Shown piece by piece: positions 16,961 to 25,331 of a stretch of 48,137 nt of DNA. A program made the position numbers and the translations under genes. How positions within the stretch are numbered: position 1 is the stretch's first letter; each line of letters begins with the position of its first letter. Below the pieces are notes generated by a model. That model saw only the letters and a program-made list of their open reading frames with translations. It was not told the origin of the DNA and did not search any database. The stretch covers positions 1 through 48,137 of the forward strand of contig MEKR01000102.1 of the NCBI GenBank assembly GCA_001767035.1, in the 5' to 3' direction. Source of the stretch: Acidobacteria bacterium RIFCSPLOWO2_02_FULL_61_28. Lineage in GTDB: Bacteria > Acidobacteriota > Terriglobia > 2-12-FULL-54-10.

Positions 16961-17911
16961 ATGAGTGCCCGGAAGAGTAAGAGGACTTCGAAAGTTGCCA
17001 TTATCGGGGCTGGCTTTGTGGGCAGCACAGCAGCCTATGCCCTGCTGATTGAAGGCGTTGCCTCCGAGATTGCCCTGATTGACGTCATCAAAGAAAAGGC
17101 GGAAGGGGAAGCCATGGACCTCCAGCATGGCTTGCAATTCCGGCCGGATGTCAGGGTATCGTTTGGCAGCAGTTATCAGCTCTGCAAAGACGCCGAAATT
17201 GTCGTGATCACGGCCGGCGCGCACCAGAAGCCCGGACAAACGAGAATGGATTTGGTCGCCAAGAATGCCGCCATTCTCCGGGAGATGATTCCGCAAATCG
17301 TGAAAAACAACCACAACTGCATCCTCCTGGTTGTTACCAACCCCCTCGATGTGTTGACGTATCTCGCGCTGGAATATTCCCAGTTCCCGAAATCCCGGGT
17401 GATTGGTTCGGGGACCATTCTCGATACCGCCCGGTTCCGGTATTTGCTCGGGAGGCATTTCGAGGTCAGCCCCAACAGCGTCCATGCGTACATCCTCGGA
17501 GAACATGGCGACTCGTCGTTTCCCGTTTGGAGCACTGCCAATATCGCAGGAACGAAACTGGAATATTTCCCCAACTATAACAAGAAAGCCTTGGACGCCA
17601 TCTTTACCCAGACGAAGAATGCGGCCTACGAAGTTCTGGCCAAGAAGGGCGCGACGTACTACGCGATCGGATTAAGCATCGCGAAGATTGTCCACACCGT
17701 ACTGTCCGACCAAAATGAAGTTCTGGCCCTGTCCACCTACTTGGAGAACTACCACGGAGTGAGCGATGTCTGCCTCAGCGTTCCCGTGATTGTGAACCGG
17801 GATGGCATCCGGGAACAGATCCGGATGCCGCTGAACGCTCCCGAAAAAAAGCAATTGCAAAAATCGGCTTCGCTCGTTCGAGACGTAATCCGGCAGTCCA
17901 CCCGCGCCTAA
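16961..17911 (+). CDS. ldh: L-lactate dehydrogenase
   Basis: A 316-residue NAD-dependent L-lactate dehydrogenase that interconverts pyruvate and lactate in the cytoplasm. The start has AGGAG 6 bases upstream. The Rossmann motif is KVAIIGAGFVGSTAAYAL, with Asp41 at the end of the second strand favouring NAD. The active loop reads HQKPGQTRMDLV: Gln89 is the substrate-choosing position (Gln in lactate, Arg in malate dehydrogenases). Arg95, Asp156, Arg159 and the catalytic His182 (ILGEHGDSSFPVW) are in place. It follows the sigma-54 activator on the same strand after a 392-base gap. Confidence 0.94.
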   Translation: MSARKSKRTSKVAIIGAGFVGSTAAYALLIEGVASEIALIDVIKEKAEGEAMDLQHGLQFRPDVRVSFGSSYQLCKDAEIVVITAGAHQKPGQTRMDLVAKNAAILREMIPQIVKNNHNCILLVVTNPLDVLTYLALEYSQFPKSRVIGSGTILDTARFRYLLGRHFEVSPNSVHAYILGEHGDSSFPVWSTANIAGTKLEYFPNYNKKALDAIFTQTKNAAYEVLAKKGATYYAIGLSIAKIVHTVLSDQNEVLALSTYLENYHGVSDVCLSVPVIVNRDGIREQIRMPLNAPEKKQLQKSASLVRDVIRQSTRA

Positions 17912-17987
17912 GCAGACCCGCGCCGCTCCGATTCGCAGAACGAGCGTCAAGAATTCGCGGATTTCCGCGACTCGCTCCGCTCAACCT

Positions 17988-18020
17988 GATATTCTGTACT
18001 CGCCCGATATTCTGTACTCG
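17988..18020. repeat. Short direct repeat before the PLP-enzyme gene
   Basis: GATATTCTGTACTCG occurs at 17988-18002 and again at 18006-18020, 18 bases apart, about 60 bases before the next start codon. The spacing could suit a regulator site, but simple duplication is equally likely. Confidence 0.45.
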
Positions 18021-18081
18021 GATGACGGGCCGGGATTTTTCCGAAACACGCAACCAACCAACCGACGCAGGGGGCCCCACG

Positions 18082-19239
18082 ATGGCGCCGCGCTACAAAT
18101 GTATCGAGACCAAACTCGTCCATGCCGGGGAGCCGGAACCGCGAATCCTGGGGGCCGTCTCGATGCCGATCTTCCAGTCCGCCATGTTCGAGTACGCGGG
18201 CGAAACCGATTATCACGATCTGAAGTATATCCGGCTGAACAACACGCCGAACCATGTCGCGCTCCATGAAAAGCTGGCGGCTCTGGAAAACGCGGAGGCG
18301 GCGCTGGTGACTGCCAGCGGCATGGCCGCGATCTCGACGGCGCTGCTGACCGTGCTATCCTCCGGCGATCACCTGCTCGCGCAGGACTGTCTTTACGGGG
18401 GAACCCATGACCTGCTCACCCGCGATTTTTCAAGCTTCGGCCTTTCTTACGATTTCATTGACGGGGACGATCCCGATTCCTGGAAGAGCAAATTACGTCC
18501 CAACACCAAGGCGATTTACGTCGAGACGATTTCCAATCCGCTGATGCAAGTCTGCGATTTGCAGGCCGTCGTCCGATTCGCCAAAGAGCACGGCCTGGTC
18601 TCGCTCATTGACAACACGTTTGCCAGCCCGATGAATTTTCGTCCGCCGGAATGGGGCTTTGACCTCTCGCTGCATAGCTGCACCAAATACTTGAACGGAC
18701 ACTCCGACATCGTGGCGGGGGCCGTGATCGGCAACGCCCCCTGGGTCGAGCGGACCAAGCGCAAGCTCGACCATCTCGGCGGCTCGCTCGACCCGCACGC
18801 CTGTTTCCTGCTCCACCGCGGCATCAAGACGCTTGCCCTGCGGGTTCGCTTTCAGAATCAAAGCGCGCTGCGGATCGCACAATTCCTGGAGCGGCACCGG
18901 CAAGTGGCCCGGGTGAATTATCCGGGACTCGAGAGCCATCCCCGCAACGCCCGCGCCGGCGAGTTGTTCAACGGCTTCGGGGGCATGTTGAGCTTTGAAC
19001 TGAACGGAGGCGTCGAAGCCGCGCAGTCGTTCATGAAGAGCGCGCAGTTGCCTGTGCTCGCCCCGAGCCTCGGCGGGATCGAGACGCTGCTCACCCGGCC
19101 CGCCACGACCTCGCACTCCGGCATGGCTCCGGAAGATCGCCGTCGCGTCGGGATCAGCGACAGCCTGATCCGGGTCTCGGTCGGCATCGAGGCCACTGAG
19201 GAGTTGATCGAGGATTTCGAGCAGGCCTTGGGCGGCTGA
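18082..19239 (+). CDS. Cys/Met-metabolism PLP-dependent enzyme (cystathionine synthase/lyase family)
   Basis: A 385-residue trans-sulfuration enzyme. Family features are FQSAMFEYAGETDYHDLKYI, the cofactor-contacting ALVTASGMAAISTALL, the ETISNPLMQVCDL segment, DNTFASPMNF, and Lys202 in LHSCTKYLNGHSD, which holds pyridoxal phosphate; SLGGIETLLTRPATTSHSG and SVGIEATEELIEDFEQAL end the fold. Start ATG 18082 is preceded by AGGGGG; an upstream ATG at 18022 lacks a ribosome site. The sequence does not distinguish cystathionine gamma-synthase, gamma-lyase, beta-lyase or methionine gamma-lyase, so no symbol is given. No sulfur gene is adjacent. Confidence 0.88.
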   Translation: MAPRYKCIETKLVHAGEPEPRILGAVSMPIFQSAMFEYAGETDYHDLKYIRLNNTPNHVALHEKLAALENAEAALVTASGMAAISTALLTVLSSGDHLLAQDCLYGGTHDLLTRDFSSFGLSYDFIDGDDPDSWKSKLRPNTKAIYVETISNPLMQVCDLQAVVRFAKEHGLVSLIDNTFASPMNFRPPEWGFDLSLHSCTKYLNGHSDIVAGAVIGNAPWVERTKRKLDHLGGSLDPHACFLLHRGIKTLALRVRFQNQSALRIAQFLERHRQVARVNYPGLESHPRNARAGELFNGFGGMLSFELNGGVEAAQSFMKSAQLPVLAPSLGGIETLLTRPATTSHSGMAPEDRRRVGISDSLIRVSVGIEATEELIEDFEQALGG

Positions 19240-19279
19240 GCCGCCCGAGACGAAAACGCCGGAAAGGAGCGCAGGTCTG

Positions 19280-19480
19280 ATGGGAACCGAGCGCATCGCC
19301 AGCTTGCATCCCTCGCCCGCCGAGGGGCGGTATAAATGCACGCAGTGCGGCTTTGAGTTAAACGTAAAAAAGGGACAACTGGTTCCGCCCTGTCCGCGCT
19401 GCTCGGCCCGCGAGTTTGAGGAGTCGAGCGGCCCGCCTTCGGGCGGCTCGGCTCCGGAGGGCCCGGCGCAGTGCCAATAG
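19280..19480 (+). CDS. Small zinc-ribbon protein
   Basis: A 66-residue protein with a rubredoxin-like zinc ribbon: Cys20 and Cys23 (YKCTQCGFEL) pair with Cys38 and Cys41 (PPCPRCSAREFE). The tail is Gly/Pro/Ser-rich and probably disordered. The start has an AGG site just upstream and GGAG slightly further. It sits 40 bases after the PLP enzyme and before the nucleotidase, likely in the same transcript. Function unknown. Confidence 0.75.
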   Translation: MGTERIASLHPSPAEGRYKCTQCGFELNVKKGQLVPPCPRCSAREFEESSGPPSGGSAPEGPAQCQ

Positions 19481-19547
19481 AGAGGGAATTGAGCAACATC
19501 TCGCAATCCGAATGCATCGAAGCGGGTTGGAGGGAAGAGAAACGCTG

Positions 19548-20927
19548 ATGAGAAGTGGTACTTTTTTCGCACTGTGGATTTGCCGGAAAGCGAGGCCGCC
19601 GCAGGTGGTCCGGCGCGCGCGTGTCTTCGTTTTCGGCCTCCTGCTGTGCCTCTCGTGGGTCCCGGCGGAAGCCCAGCTCCGCTCGCTCTCCATCCTGCAC
19701 ACCAATGACCTGCACGCCCACCTGCTGCCCGACGCCAGGCAGCAGGGCGGTTTCGCGCAGATTGCCGCCGTACTGCGGCGCGAGACCGCGGGCTGCAACT
19801 CCTGCCTGATTCTGAACGCCGGCGATCTGGTGCAGGGAACTCCCGTCTCGACTCTCTATCAAGGCGTGCCGATTTACGAAATCGCCAATCTGCTCGGATT
19901 CGATGCTTCCGTTCTGGGCAATCACGAATTCGACTATGGGTGGAGAAAGATTCCCGAGTATATCCGGCTGGCTCGATTCCCTATAATCGCGGCGAATGTG
20001 GCGGACGAGCGGGGGCGGTTGCTGGCCAAACAAGCCTACGTCATCCTGCCCGTCAATGGGATTCGTGTGGCGGTCATTGGAGCGCTCACGGCCGACCTGC
20101 CCAACCTGACGACGGCGAACCTGCTCGGTCCCTGGCGGGCGCGGCCGGTTGTGGACGCGGTCCGCCGCTCTGCGCGGGAGGCAAGCCAGAAAGCCGATCT
20201 GATTGTCGTGCTCGGCCATCTCAACCCGATTGAGGAAGACGCTCTCCTGCGGGAGGCGCCGGAGGTCGCGGTCGTGGTTTCCGGTCACGTGCACGCGGGG
20301 CTGGAATCCCCGAAGAATTCGGACGGGCGCGTAGCGGTTCGCCTGAGGGCCTACGGAGAGGAGATCGGCCGGCTCGACCTCGAAGTGGACCTGGAAAAGA
20401 AAGCCGTCGTGAAATCTTCCTGGAAGCGGATTCCCGTGAATGCGGCCACCACGCCGCCCGCCGAAGACGTGGCCCGGGCGGTCGAGCTGTGGGAAAGCAA
20501 AGTTCGAAAGATCGTGGACGTGCCCATCGGGACGGCGAAACGAGGATTCACCCGCGAGGAGTTGGTGCCCGTGATCGAACAAGCGATGGCGGAGGAAATG
20601 GGGACCGACCTGGCGTTCATTCAGGTGGGAGGGATTCGGGACTCGCTGCCCCCGGGAACCATCCTGGCCCGCCACGTCTGGAACATCATTCCATTCGATA
20701 ACAAGATGGTGGCGGGGACATTCCAGGGCAGGGAACTGCCGCCCGCCGTAACCGCGGGCCGATCCCTTGACCCGAACCGCGAATACACGCTGGCCGTCAG
20801 CGATTTCGTCGCCTCCGCGCAACGAGCGGAACTGGGCGTCACGGGCCTGAAATTTTCAAGGCGTACCAACCGCCTCCAGCGCGACCTGTTGATTGACTGG
20901 ATCAAGAAAAAGAAAGTGCTGGAGTAG
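19548..20927 (+). CDS. Secreted bifunctional metallophosphatase/5'-nucleotidase
   Basis: A 459-residue periplasmic enzyme of the UshA/YfkN type that removes phosphate from nucleotides and related compounds. A signal peptide covers residues 1-42 (VFVFGLLLCLSWVPAEA). The metal-binding metallophosphoesterase domain shows ILHTNDLHAHLLP (49-61), LNAGDLVQGTPVSTLYQG, the GNHEFDYG motif, VVLGHLNP and VSGHVHAGLES. The C-terminal 5'-nucleotidase domain is present from about residue 300 (DLAFIQVGGIRDSLPPG, VWNIIPFDNKMV, PNREYTLAVSDFVAS). The start at ATG 19548 is preceded by GGAGGG with longish spacing; the frame is open upstream but would place the signal peptide internally. Confidence 0.92.
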   Translation: MRSGTFFALWICRKARPPQVVRRARVFVFGLLLCLSWVPAEAQLRSLSILHTNDLHAHLLPDARQQGGFAQIAAVLRRETAGCNSCLILNAGDLVQGTPVSTLYQGVPIYEIANLLGFDASVLGNHEFDYGWRKIPEYIRLARFPIIAANVADERGRLLAKQAYVILPVNGIRVAVIGALTADLPNLTTANLLGPWRARPVVDAVRRSAREASQKADLIVVLGHLNPIEEDALLREAPEVAVVVSGHVHAGLESPKNSDGRVAVRLRAYGEEIGRLDLEVDLEKKAVVKSSWKRIPVNAATTPPAEDVARAVELWESKVRKIVDVPIGTAKRGFTREELVPVIEQAMAEEMGTDLAFIQVGGIRDSLPPGTILARHVWNIIPFDNKMVAGTFQGRELPPAVTAGRSLDPNREYTLAVSDFVASAQRAELGVTGLKFSRRTNRLQRDLLIDWIKKKKVLE

Positions 20928-20982
20928 AAGCAGATTGCTCCCCCCTCTCTCTCTCCCTCTCGTCAGAAAAGTCCCCGAGACT

Positions 20983-22824
20983 TTATCGGCGCAAGTGCTG
21001 CGGGACGCTCGTGACGATAATTCGCTTCCGGAAGAGCAACGATGCTTTCAGAAACAGGCTGGTCTGGTTGTGCAGGAACTGTTGCCACCAGCGCCGGGCC
21101 ACGAATTCCGGGATGACAACCGTGACGACGTCATCCTCCCGCCAATCTTGGACCTCGTCAATAAATAACAACAGCGGCCGGTGGATGGAGCGGTAGGGGG
21201 ATTCCAGAATCACCAGGGGAACGTCTGCCACCCATTCTTCCCATTGTTTTTCCAATTTCTCCCGGTCCAGATTGTCCACGTTCACCGTGACGGCGAGAAC
21301 GTCCCGGGAGATGGACCGGGCGTACTCAATCGCCGCCAGAACCATCTTGTTCATTCCGGCAACGGGCACCACGGCCGTGTGGCGCAACTCCTTCGGTTTC
21401 TCATAGTCGGCCAGCGACATTTCCAGGCCGACCTGGAAATAGTGCTGCCGCACCCGCCAGCAGAGCAGAACGTACAACGGAATCGCCGCCAGGATGACCC
21501 AGGCTCCGTCCAGGAACTTGACCGTCGCCACCACAATCAACACCAATCCGGTGGTGAGGGCGCCGAACGCATTGACGGCGATGCGCCAGCGGCGGCCCTT
21601 TTTCTCCTGCGTGCGGAGCCAGTGAATTACCATGCCCGCCTGCGACAGCGTGAAGGCAATGAAGACGCCGACCATGTAGAGCGGGATGAGAAGGTGCACG
21701 TCGGCCTGGAAGAGGACGATCAGGAACCCCGCCGCGAGGCTCAGCAGAATCATGCCGTTCGAGAAGACCAGCCGGTCGCCCAGGTTCGCCAACTGGCGCG
21801 GCAGGAAACGGTCCTTAGCCATTACGGAGCCGAGGCGCGGGAAATCCGCGTAGCTGGTGTTGGCTGCCAGAACCAAAATCGCCATCGTGGCGATCTGGAG
21901 GGCGTAGTAAACAATCCCTTGGCCGAAGACGGCGCGGCCGAGTTGCGACAGCATCGTTTCTCCTTCGCGCGGCCCGATGCCGTAGAGATAGCTCAGCACC
22001 GTAATTCCCAAGAACATCGCCGTCAGCAGGGCCGCCAGAATGTAGAGGACCGTCGAGGCGTTGCGCGAGACGGGAGGGCGGAAGATGGTTACGCCGTTCG
22101 CCACCGCCTCAATCCCCGTCAGCGCCGCGCAGCCGGACGCGAAGGCGTGCAGCAGCAAAAACACCATCGCGACGTTCCAGGTTTCCGGTGCTGTCGCGGC
22201 GGAAAGGGGGTGCGCCACGGCCGCCCCAGAAGTGACGTAGCGGAACAAGCCAGCAATAATCAGCAGAAACGCGGAGGCGATGAACAGATACACGGGTCCA
22301 GAAAACACCGCTGCGGACTCGCGCACACCGCGCAGGTTGGCCAGCAGGATGACGGCAATGGTAAGCAGCGAAAGCCCGACCCGGTGCTCGTAGAGGGCCG
22401 GCGCCGCCGACGTAATGGCGGCGATCCCGGCGGCCACGCTCACGGCTACCGTCAGCACGTAGTCCACCAGCAGCGAAGAGCCGGCCACCAGCGCGGGAAG
22501 CACGCCGAGGTTTTCTTTTGCAACCGTGTACGCGCCGCCTCCCGTCGGATACGCATGAAGCGTTTGTCCGTAGGAGATGGCGACGATAGCGGTCAGCAGG
22601 CCGATGGCCAGAGCAATCGGGATGGCGTAATAGAGCGGGAAGGTCACCCCGACCGACGCTGCGGCCAAGAGCGCCACAACGATTTCCTCGGTCGCATAGG
22701 CGCTCGAGGAAAGGTTGTCAGAAGCGAGAATAGGTAGCGCAGCCTTCTTGGTCAGGCGCTGTTCGTGGAGAGAAGCCGTATGAAGAGGGTTGCCGAGCAG
22801 CAGCTTTTTCAGAGAGCGAACCAT
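20983..22824 (-). CDS. kimA: KimA-family potassium importer (riboswitch-linked copy)
   Basis: A 613-residue transporter of the APC superfamily that resembles the Bacillus high-affinity potassium importer KimA along its length. It begins MVRSLKKLLLGNPL, followed by KLTKK-like RLTKKAALPILASDNLSSSA and YATEEI, then the TGGGAYTVAKENLG helix break, FASGCAALTGIEAVANG, and VLAANTSYADFPRL. The cytosolic C-terminal domain (about 455-613) has HTAVVPVAGMNK, VLAVTVNVDN, ESPYRSIHRPLL and HNQTSLFLKASLLF. In KimA this part binds c-di-AMP. The start has AGGAGG 8 bases upstream. Its leader contains a c-di-AMP riboswitch, which fits potassium uptake control at both RNA and protein levels. Generic databases may call it an APC amino-acid permease. 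Confidence 0.9.
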   Translation of the reverse strand: MVRSLKKLLLGNPLHTASLHEQRLTKKAALPILASDNLSSSAYATEEIVVALLAAASVGVTFPLYYAIPIALAIGLLTAIVAISYGQTLHAYPTGGGAYTVAKENLGVLPALVAGSSLLVDYVLTVAVSVAAGIAAITSAAPALYEHRVGLSLLTIAVILLANLRGVRESAAVFSGPVYLFIASAFLLIIAGLFRYVTSGAAVAHPLSAATAPETWNVAMVFLLLHAFASGCAALTGIEAVANGVTIFRPPVSRNASTVLYILAALLTAMFLGITVLSYLYGIGPREGETMLSQLGRAVFGQGIVYYALQIATMAILVLAANTSYADFPRLGSVMAKDRFLPRQLANLGDRLVFSNGMILLSLAAGFLIVLFQADVHLLIPLYMVGVFIAFTLSQAGMVIHWLRTQEKKGRRWRIAVNAFGALTTGLVLIVVATVKFLDGAWVILAAIPLYVLLCWRVRQHYFQVGLEMSLADYEKPKELRHTAVVPVAGMNKMVLAAIEYARSISRDVLAVTVNVDNLDREKLEKQWEEWVADVPLVILESPYRSIHRPLLLFIDEVQDWREDDVVTVVIPEFVARRWWQQFLHNQTSLFLKASLLFRKRIIVTSVPQHLRR

Positions 22825-22989
22825 GACGCGGCCCTCCTGTTCCAGCCCGACATTCGGGCTTTCGGCTTGGCAGACTGCAACCAAACAAGAAAGAAGGTCC
22901 GCAGGGAAATAGCGGCAAGGCGCACCCCGGCCGCCGAAGAGCGGTATTCGGTTTTCATGGGAACAGCTTTCGACCACCCGTCGCCCAGT

Positions 22990-23116
22990 CGGGAGGCTCT
23001 CAAATTGGCCTGCGGGGTTAGCTGACGGGCTAGAGCTTGAAAGTACTCCGTCCCGCATTGCGGGACTGCGCCCCAAAAACTTGGGTCCCCCGTCTCCTGG
23101 GTGGAGTTCGGCTAGA
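22990..23116 (-). promoter_or_regulatory. c-di-AMP riboswitch (ydaO-yuaA type)
   Basis: Read leftwards, the leader of the KimA gene contains the conserved parts of the ydaO aptamer in order: GCCGAACTCC (23112-23103), a GGAG segment, GGGGGACCCAAG with a TTTTTGGGG partner, a GC-rich hairpin (GTCCCGCAATGCGGGAC), and the signature CCCGTCAGCTAACC followed by CCGCAGGC (ending near 23008). This matches the known Thermoanaerobacter aptamer segment by segment. The closing GCC/GGC helix is present. ydaO-type RNAs turn off potassium-uptake and cell-wall genes when c-di-AMP is high. The start codon lies about 165 bases downstream. Confidence 0.88.
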
Positions 23117-23119
23117 AAA

Positions 23120-23125
23120 ATTATA
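23120..23125 (-). promoter_or_regulatory. -10 box before the riboswitch
   Basis: A perfect TATAAT within GGTATATAATTTTT lies 7 bases before the aptamer's 5' end, correctly placed to start the riboswitch RNA. No convincing -35 hexamer is seen. Confidence 0.5.
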
Positions 23126-23186
23126 TACCGGAACCAGTGCCAGCGAGCAGGAAAAACAGGACGTCGCCCGCACCGGGTGGCAAGCG

Positions 23187-23966
23187 TTACAAGGTCGTCA
23201 ATTCGACGCGGCTCACAAAGATGGCGGTCGAGACGCCGGCTACGATGGTCGAGAACAGGACTACGATCACGAGGCCGCCGGCGATCTCGTTCCAATGCCA
23301 GCCGCCGATCATCAGCGTGCGGATGGAGTTAATCCCGTAGGTAACGGGGTTCAAGTAGGCGATCGTCCGCAGCCAGCCGGGAACGAATTCCAGCGGAAAC
23401 AGCGCGCTGCTGGTGAACAGCAACGGGACCGTCAGGAAATTCACCACGGCCCAGAACGTTTCCGGCTGCTTGACCAGCGCCCCCACGGTGATCGAAATGC
23501 CCGAGAAGGCGAACGTCAGCAGCACGGCAATGAGCAGCACCAGCGGAATTCCCCAAATCCCTGTGGCAGAACGCACTCCCAGTAAGAAAGCCACGAGGAG
23601 AACGATCAGCAGTTGGAAGGCCGTGCGCAGCGCCACGGAAAGCATCTTGCCGACCACGATCGAGGCGCGAGAGATGGGCAACGCGAGGAGCTTGCTCAGG
23701 AAGCCGACGCGGCGGTCCCAGATGACGGTCATGCCGCCGAACGCTCCGCCGAACAGCGCCATCATCGCCAGCACGCCCGGCGTCATGAAGTCCAGATAAC
23801 TGCGCGCCGGAAAACCCGGCAAGGCGCGCGTCTGTTGGAAAATATTTCCGAACAACAGCAGCCAGACCAGCGGCTGGAAGATCGCGGCGAGGACGCTGAC
23901 CTTCGAGCGCAGAAAATGCAGGAGTTCCCGCCAGCAGACGAACCAGCAATCCTGAAGAAAACGCAT
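23187..23966 (-). CDS. ABC-2 type exporter permease (DrrB-like)
   Basis: A 259-residue membrane subunit of an ABC exporter, with six predicted helices. Features are WRELLHFLRSKVSVLAAIFQ, FMTPGVLAMMALFGGAFGGM, IWDRRVGFLSKLLALPISR and, near the end, FTSSALFPLEFVPGWLRTIA then LNPVTYGINSIRTLM. This is the DrrB/daunorubicin-resistance type. The natural partner is the ATPase at 25664-26668 on the same strand, but the two are separated by 1.7 kb that carry a small protein gene, an opposite-strand membrane protein and a toxin-antitoxin pair. The exported compound cannot be read from the sequence. Confidence 0.9.
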   Translation of the reverse strand: MRFLQDCWFVCWRELLHFLRSKVSVLAAIFQPLVWLLLFGNIFQQTRALPGFPARSYLDFMTPGVLAMMALFGGAFGGMTVIWDRRVGFLSKLLALPISRASIVVGKMLSVALRTAFQLLIVLLVAFLLGVRSATGIWGIPLVLLIAVLLTFAFSGISITVGALVKQPETFWAVVNFLTVPLLFTSSALFPLEFVPGWLRTIAYLNPVTYGINSIRTLMIGGWHWNEIAGGLVIVVLFSTIVAGVSTAIFVSRVELTTL

Positions 23967-24006
23967 GCGGACTCCTCCGCTTATGGGAGATTTCTATAAC
24001 TGGTTC

Positions 24007-24231
24007 TCATCCAACTGGAGGGGGAGCAGCACCTCGAATCGCCGCCATTTGCTGCTCATAAGTGGTCTTTCCTTGGACGGTAAATGGAATATTTTGGTCG
24101 GCCAGCGCTTCCAGGGCAGCCTCGGGGACCAGATGCTCCCCCGAGCGGAGAACCCGCCCCGAAAAGCGCCCGAGCAGAAACGCCAGCGCCCGCTTCTCGG
24201 TTTGCTGGTCAGGAAACGTGATGGTCACCAT
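24007..24231 (-). CDS. Small conserved-looking protein next to the exporter permease
   Basis: A protein of about 74 residues beginning MVTITFPDQQTEKRALAFLL, with GRVLRSGEHLVPEAALEALA and a Gln/Ala-rich end. It appears cytoplasmic with mixed helices and strands. The start at 24231 has GAGGT nine bases upstream; ATG 24240 is also in frame but too close to that site. It lies 40 bases before the permease gene and probably shares its transcript. No family recognised; codon use fits the surrounding genes. Confidence 0.6.
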   Translation of the reverse strand: MVTITFPDQQTEKRALAFLLGRFSGRVLRSGEHLVPEAALEALADQNIPFTVQGKTTYEQQMAAIRGAAPPPVG

Positions 24232-24394
24232 ACGGCGCATACCTCGACGTCCGAAGGGGATTATATCATTACGATGGAGTACTGACGAAACGGTGAGTCG
24301 AAAAGCTGGCGGACACGTCCCTCCACCCTTCGCCGGAGATACCCCCTATGTCTAGTATGATATGGTGCAGGATTGGGGGGACGAAGGAGGTACA

Positions 24395-24982
24395 GTGCGA
24401 TTCAACCCTCTTCTTGCGTGGAAGCGCATCCAAGATGCGAGGGAATTAGTAGCGGCTACCGATGAAAAATTCCAAGAGGAGTCATCGGAAAACAGAACCG
24501 CCTACGAAAGGTTTTACAACAACCTGGCAATTTTTTCGGGCGGCGCTATCGCTCTAAGTGTTAATTATTTAGGATACCTAAAATCGGTTTCCCAAACAGT
24601 CTTATATCAGCACTTGCTTGTGGCAAGCTGGGTTTGCTTCCTGCTTTGCCTTCTTTTTGCGCTCTCCTATTCATTCTTCTACACGCACTATGTCCATTAC
24701 GCCCGTCTTAGAGAGTTTAATCAGAACCGACAAAAACAATGTCAAACCGAACTAGAGGAGATGCCCAAACTCAACATGGTGGGTGCTTCTTCGCCAGCGG
24801 AACGTAAAGCGTACGCAGATAAACTCCAACTGGCACTCCAAGAATATGGAGAATCGGCAAAATGGGCCAGACGAAAAGAGTCTTTATACTCCTTTCTTTG
24901 GAGACGGGGAGGACTGGCAGCCCGTTTAGCTTTTCTGACGGGTATGGTCTTGCTCGTCAGTTTTGCCGTTGCCAACATATAA
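24395..24982 (+). CDS. Three-helix membrane protein of unknown function
   Basis: A 195-residue protein. GTG 24395 is chosen because AGGAGG sits four bases before it; ATG 24362 has no ribosome site. The N-terminal 40 residues are charged and helical (WKRIQDARELVAATDEKFQE). Two membrane helices follow at about 44-63 (AIFSGGAIALSVNYLGYL) and 73-99 (LLVASWVCFLLCLLFALSYS), then a charged loop of some 70 residues with coiled-coil character, and a third helix at the C-terminus (LAFLTGMVLLVSFAVAN). It is visibly richer in A/T than its neighbours and points against both flanking genes, suggesting horizontal arrival. The arrangement is reminiscent of SLATT-type membrane effectors, but no motif confirms this. 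Confidence 0.7.
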   Translation: MRFNPLLAWKRIQDARELVAATDEKFQEESSENRTAYERFYNNLAIFSGGAIALSVNYLGYLKSVSQTVLYQHLLVASWVCFLLCLLFALSYSFFYTHYVHYARLREFNQNRQKQCQTELEEMPKLNMVGASSPAERKAYADKLQLALQEYGESAKWARRKESLYSFLWRRGGLAARLAFLTGMVLLVSFAVANI

Positions 24983-25082
24983 CAGCGGGGTAGCCCCGGC
25001 GAGCCTCCTCTCTCGCCAGGGGTTCAACCCCTTTACGTGGCTCGAGACGCAGGGGGACAGCAACGCCGGGCCATGCAATGCA

Positions 25083-25331
25083 CTACCCAATGTCCAATTC
25101 CTGCTTGGCTTCTTCCAGCGAAATCGTGGCTTTCTTTCTAGCTCGCGACGCAAGCAACTTCATGAGCTGTTTGTTCTGCCGAGTTAACTCGATCTCTCTG
25201 CTGAAATCGTCTATTTCCGCAAGGATGAATTCATTGCCGTCGGCAGCCCGGAGGATGACATTCTCGCGGCGCGCGCGCTGGAGCAGAGCGTTCAACGTCC
25301 TGGCTTGTCGGGAAACTTGGATGGTTTTCAT
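25083..25331 (-). CDS. Antitoxin of a type II toxin-antitoxin pair
   Basis: An 82-residue protein that starts inside the stop codon of the toxin gene (4-bp ATGA overlap). It begins KTIQVSRQARTLNALLQRA and continues ENVILRAADGNEFILAEID, resembling the N-terminal part of prevent-host-death (Phd)-like antitoxins, then a charged helical tail (RQNKQLMKLLASRARKKA) that would wrap the toxin. The order toxin-then-antitoxin is the less usual one. Confidence 0.78.
   Translation of the reverse strand: MKTIQVSRQARTLNALLQRARRENVILRAADGNEFILAEIDDFSREIELTRQNKQLMKLLASRARKKATISLEEAKQELDIG

Noticed and set aside
18918-20822. A 634-codon frame opposite the nucleotidase and PLP enzyme genes
   Set aside because: It spans the ends of two real genes and the zinc-ribbon gene, has low-complexity composition and no ribosome site.
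21181-22737. A 518-codon rightward frame inside the first KimA gene
   Set aside because: Antisense to a strongly supported transporter; repeated Arg/Gln/His stretches and no hydrophobic core.
22809-22958. A 49-codon frame between the riboswitch and the KimA start
   Set aside because: It has an ATG but no ribosome site and overlaps the KimA start; more probably part of the riboswitch expression platform.
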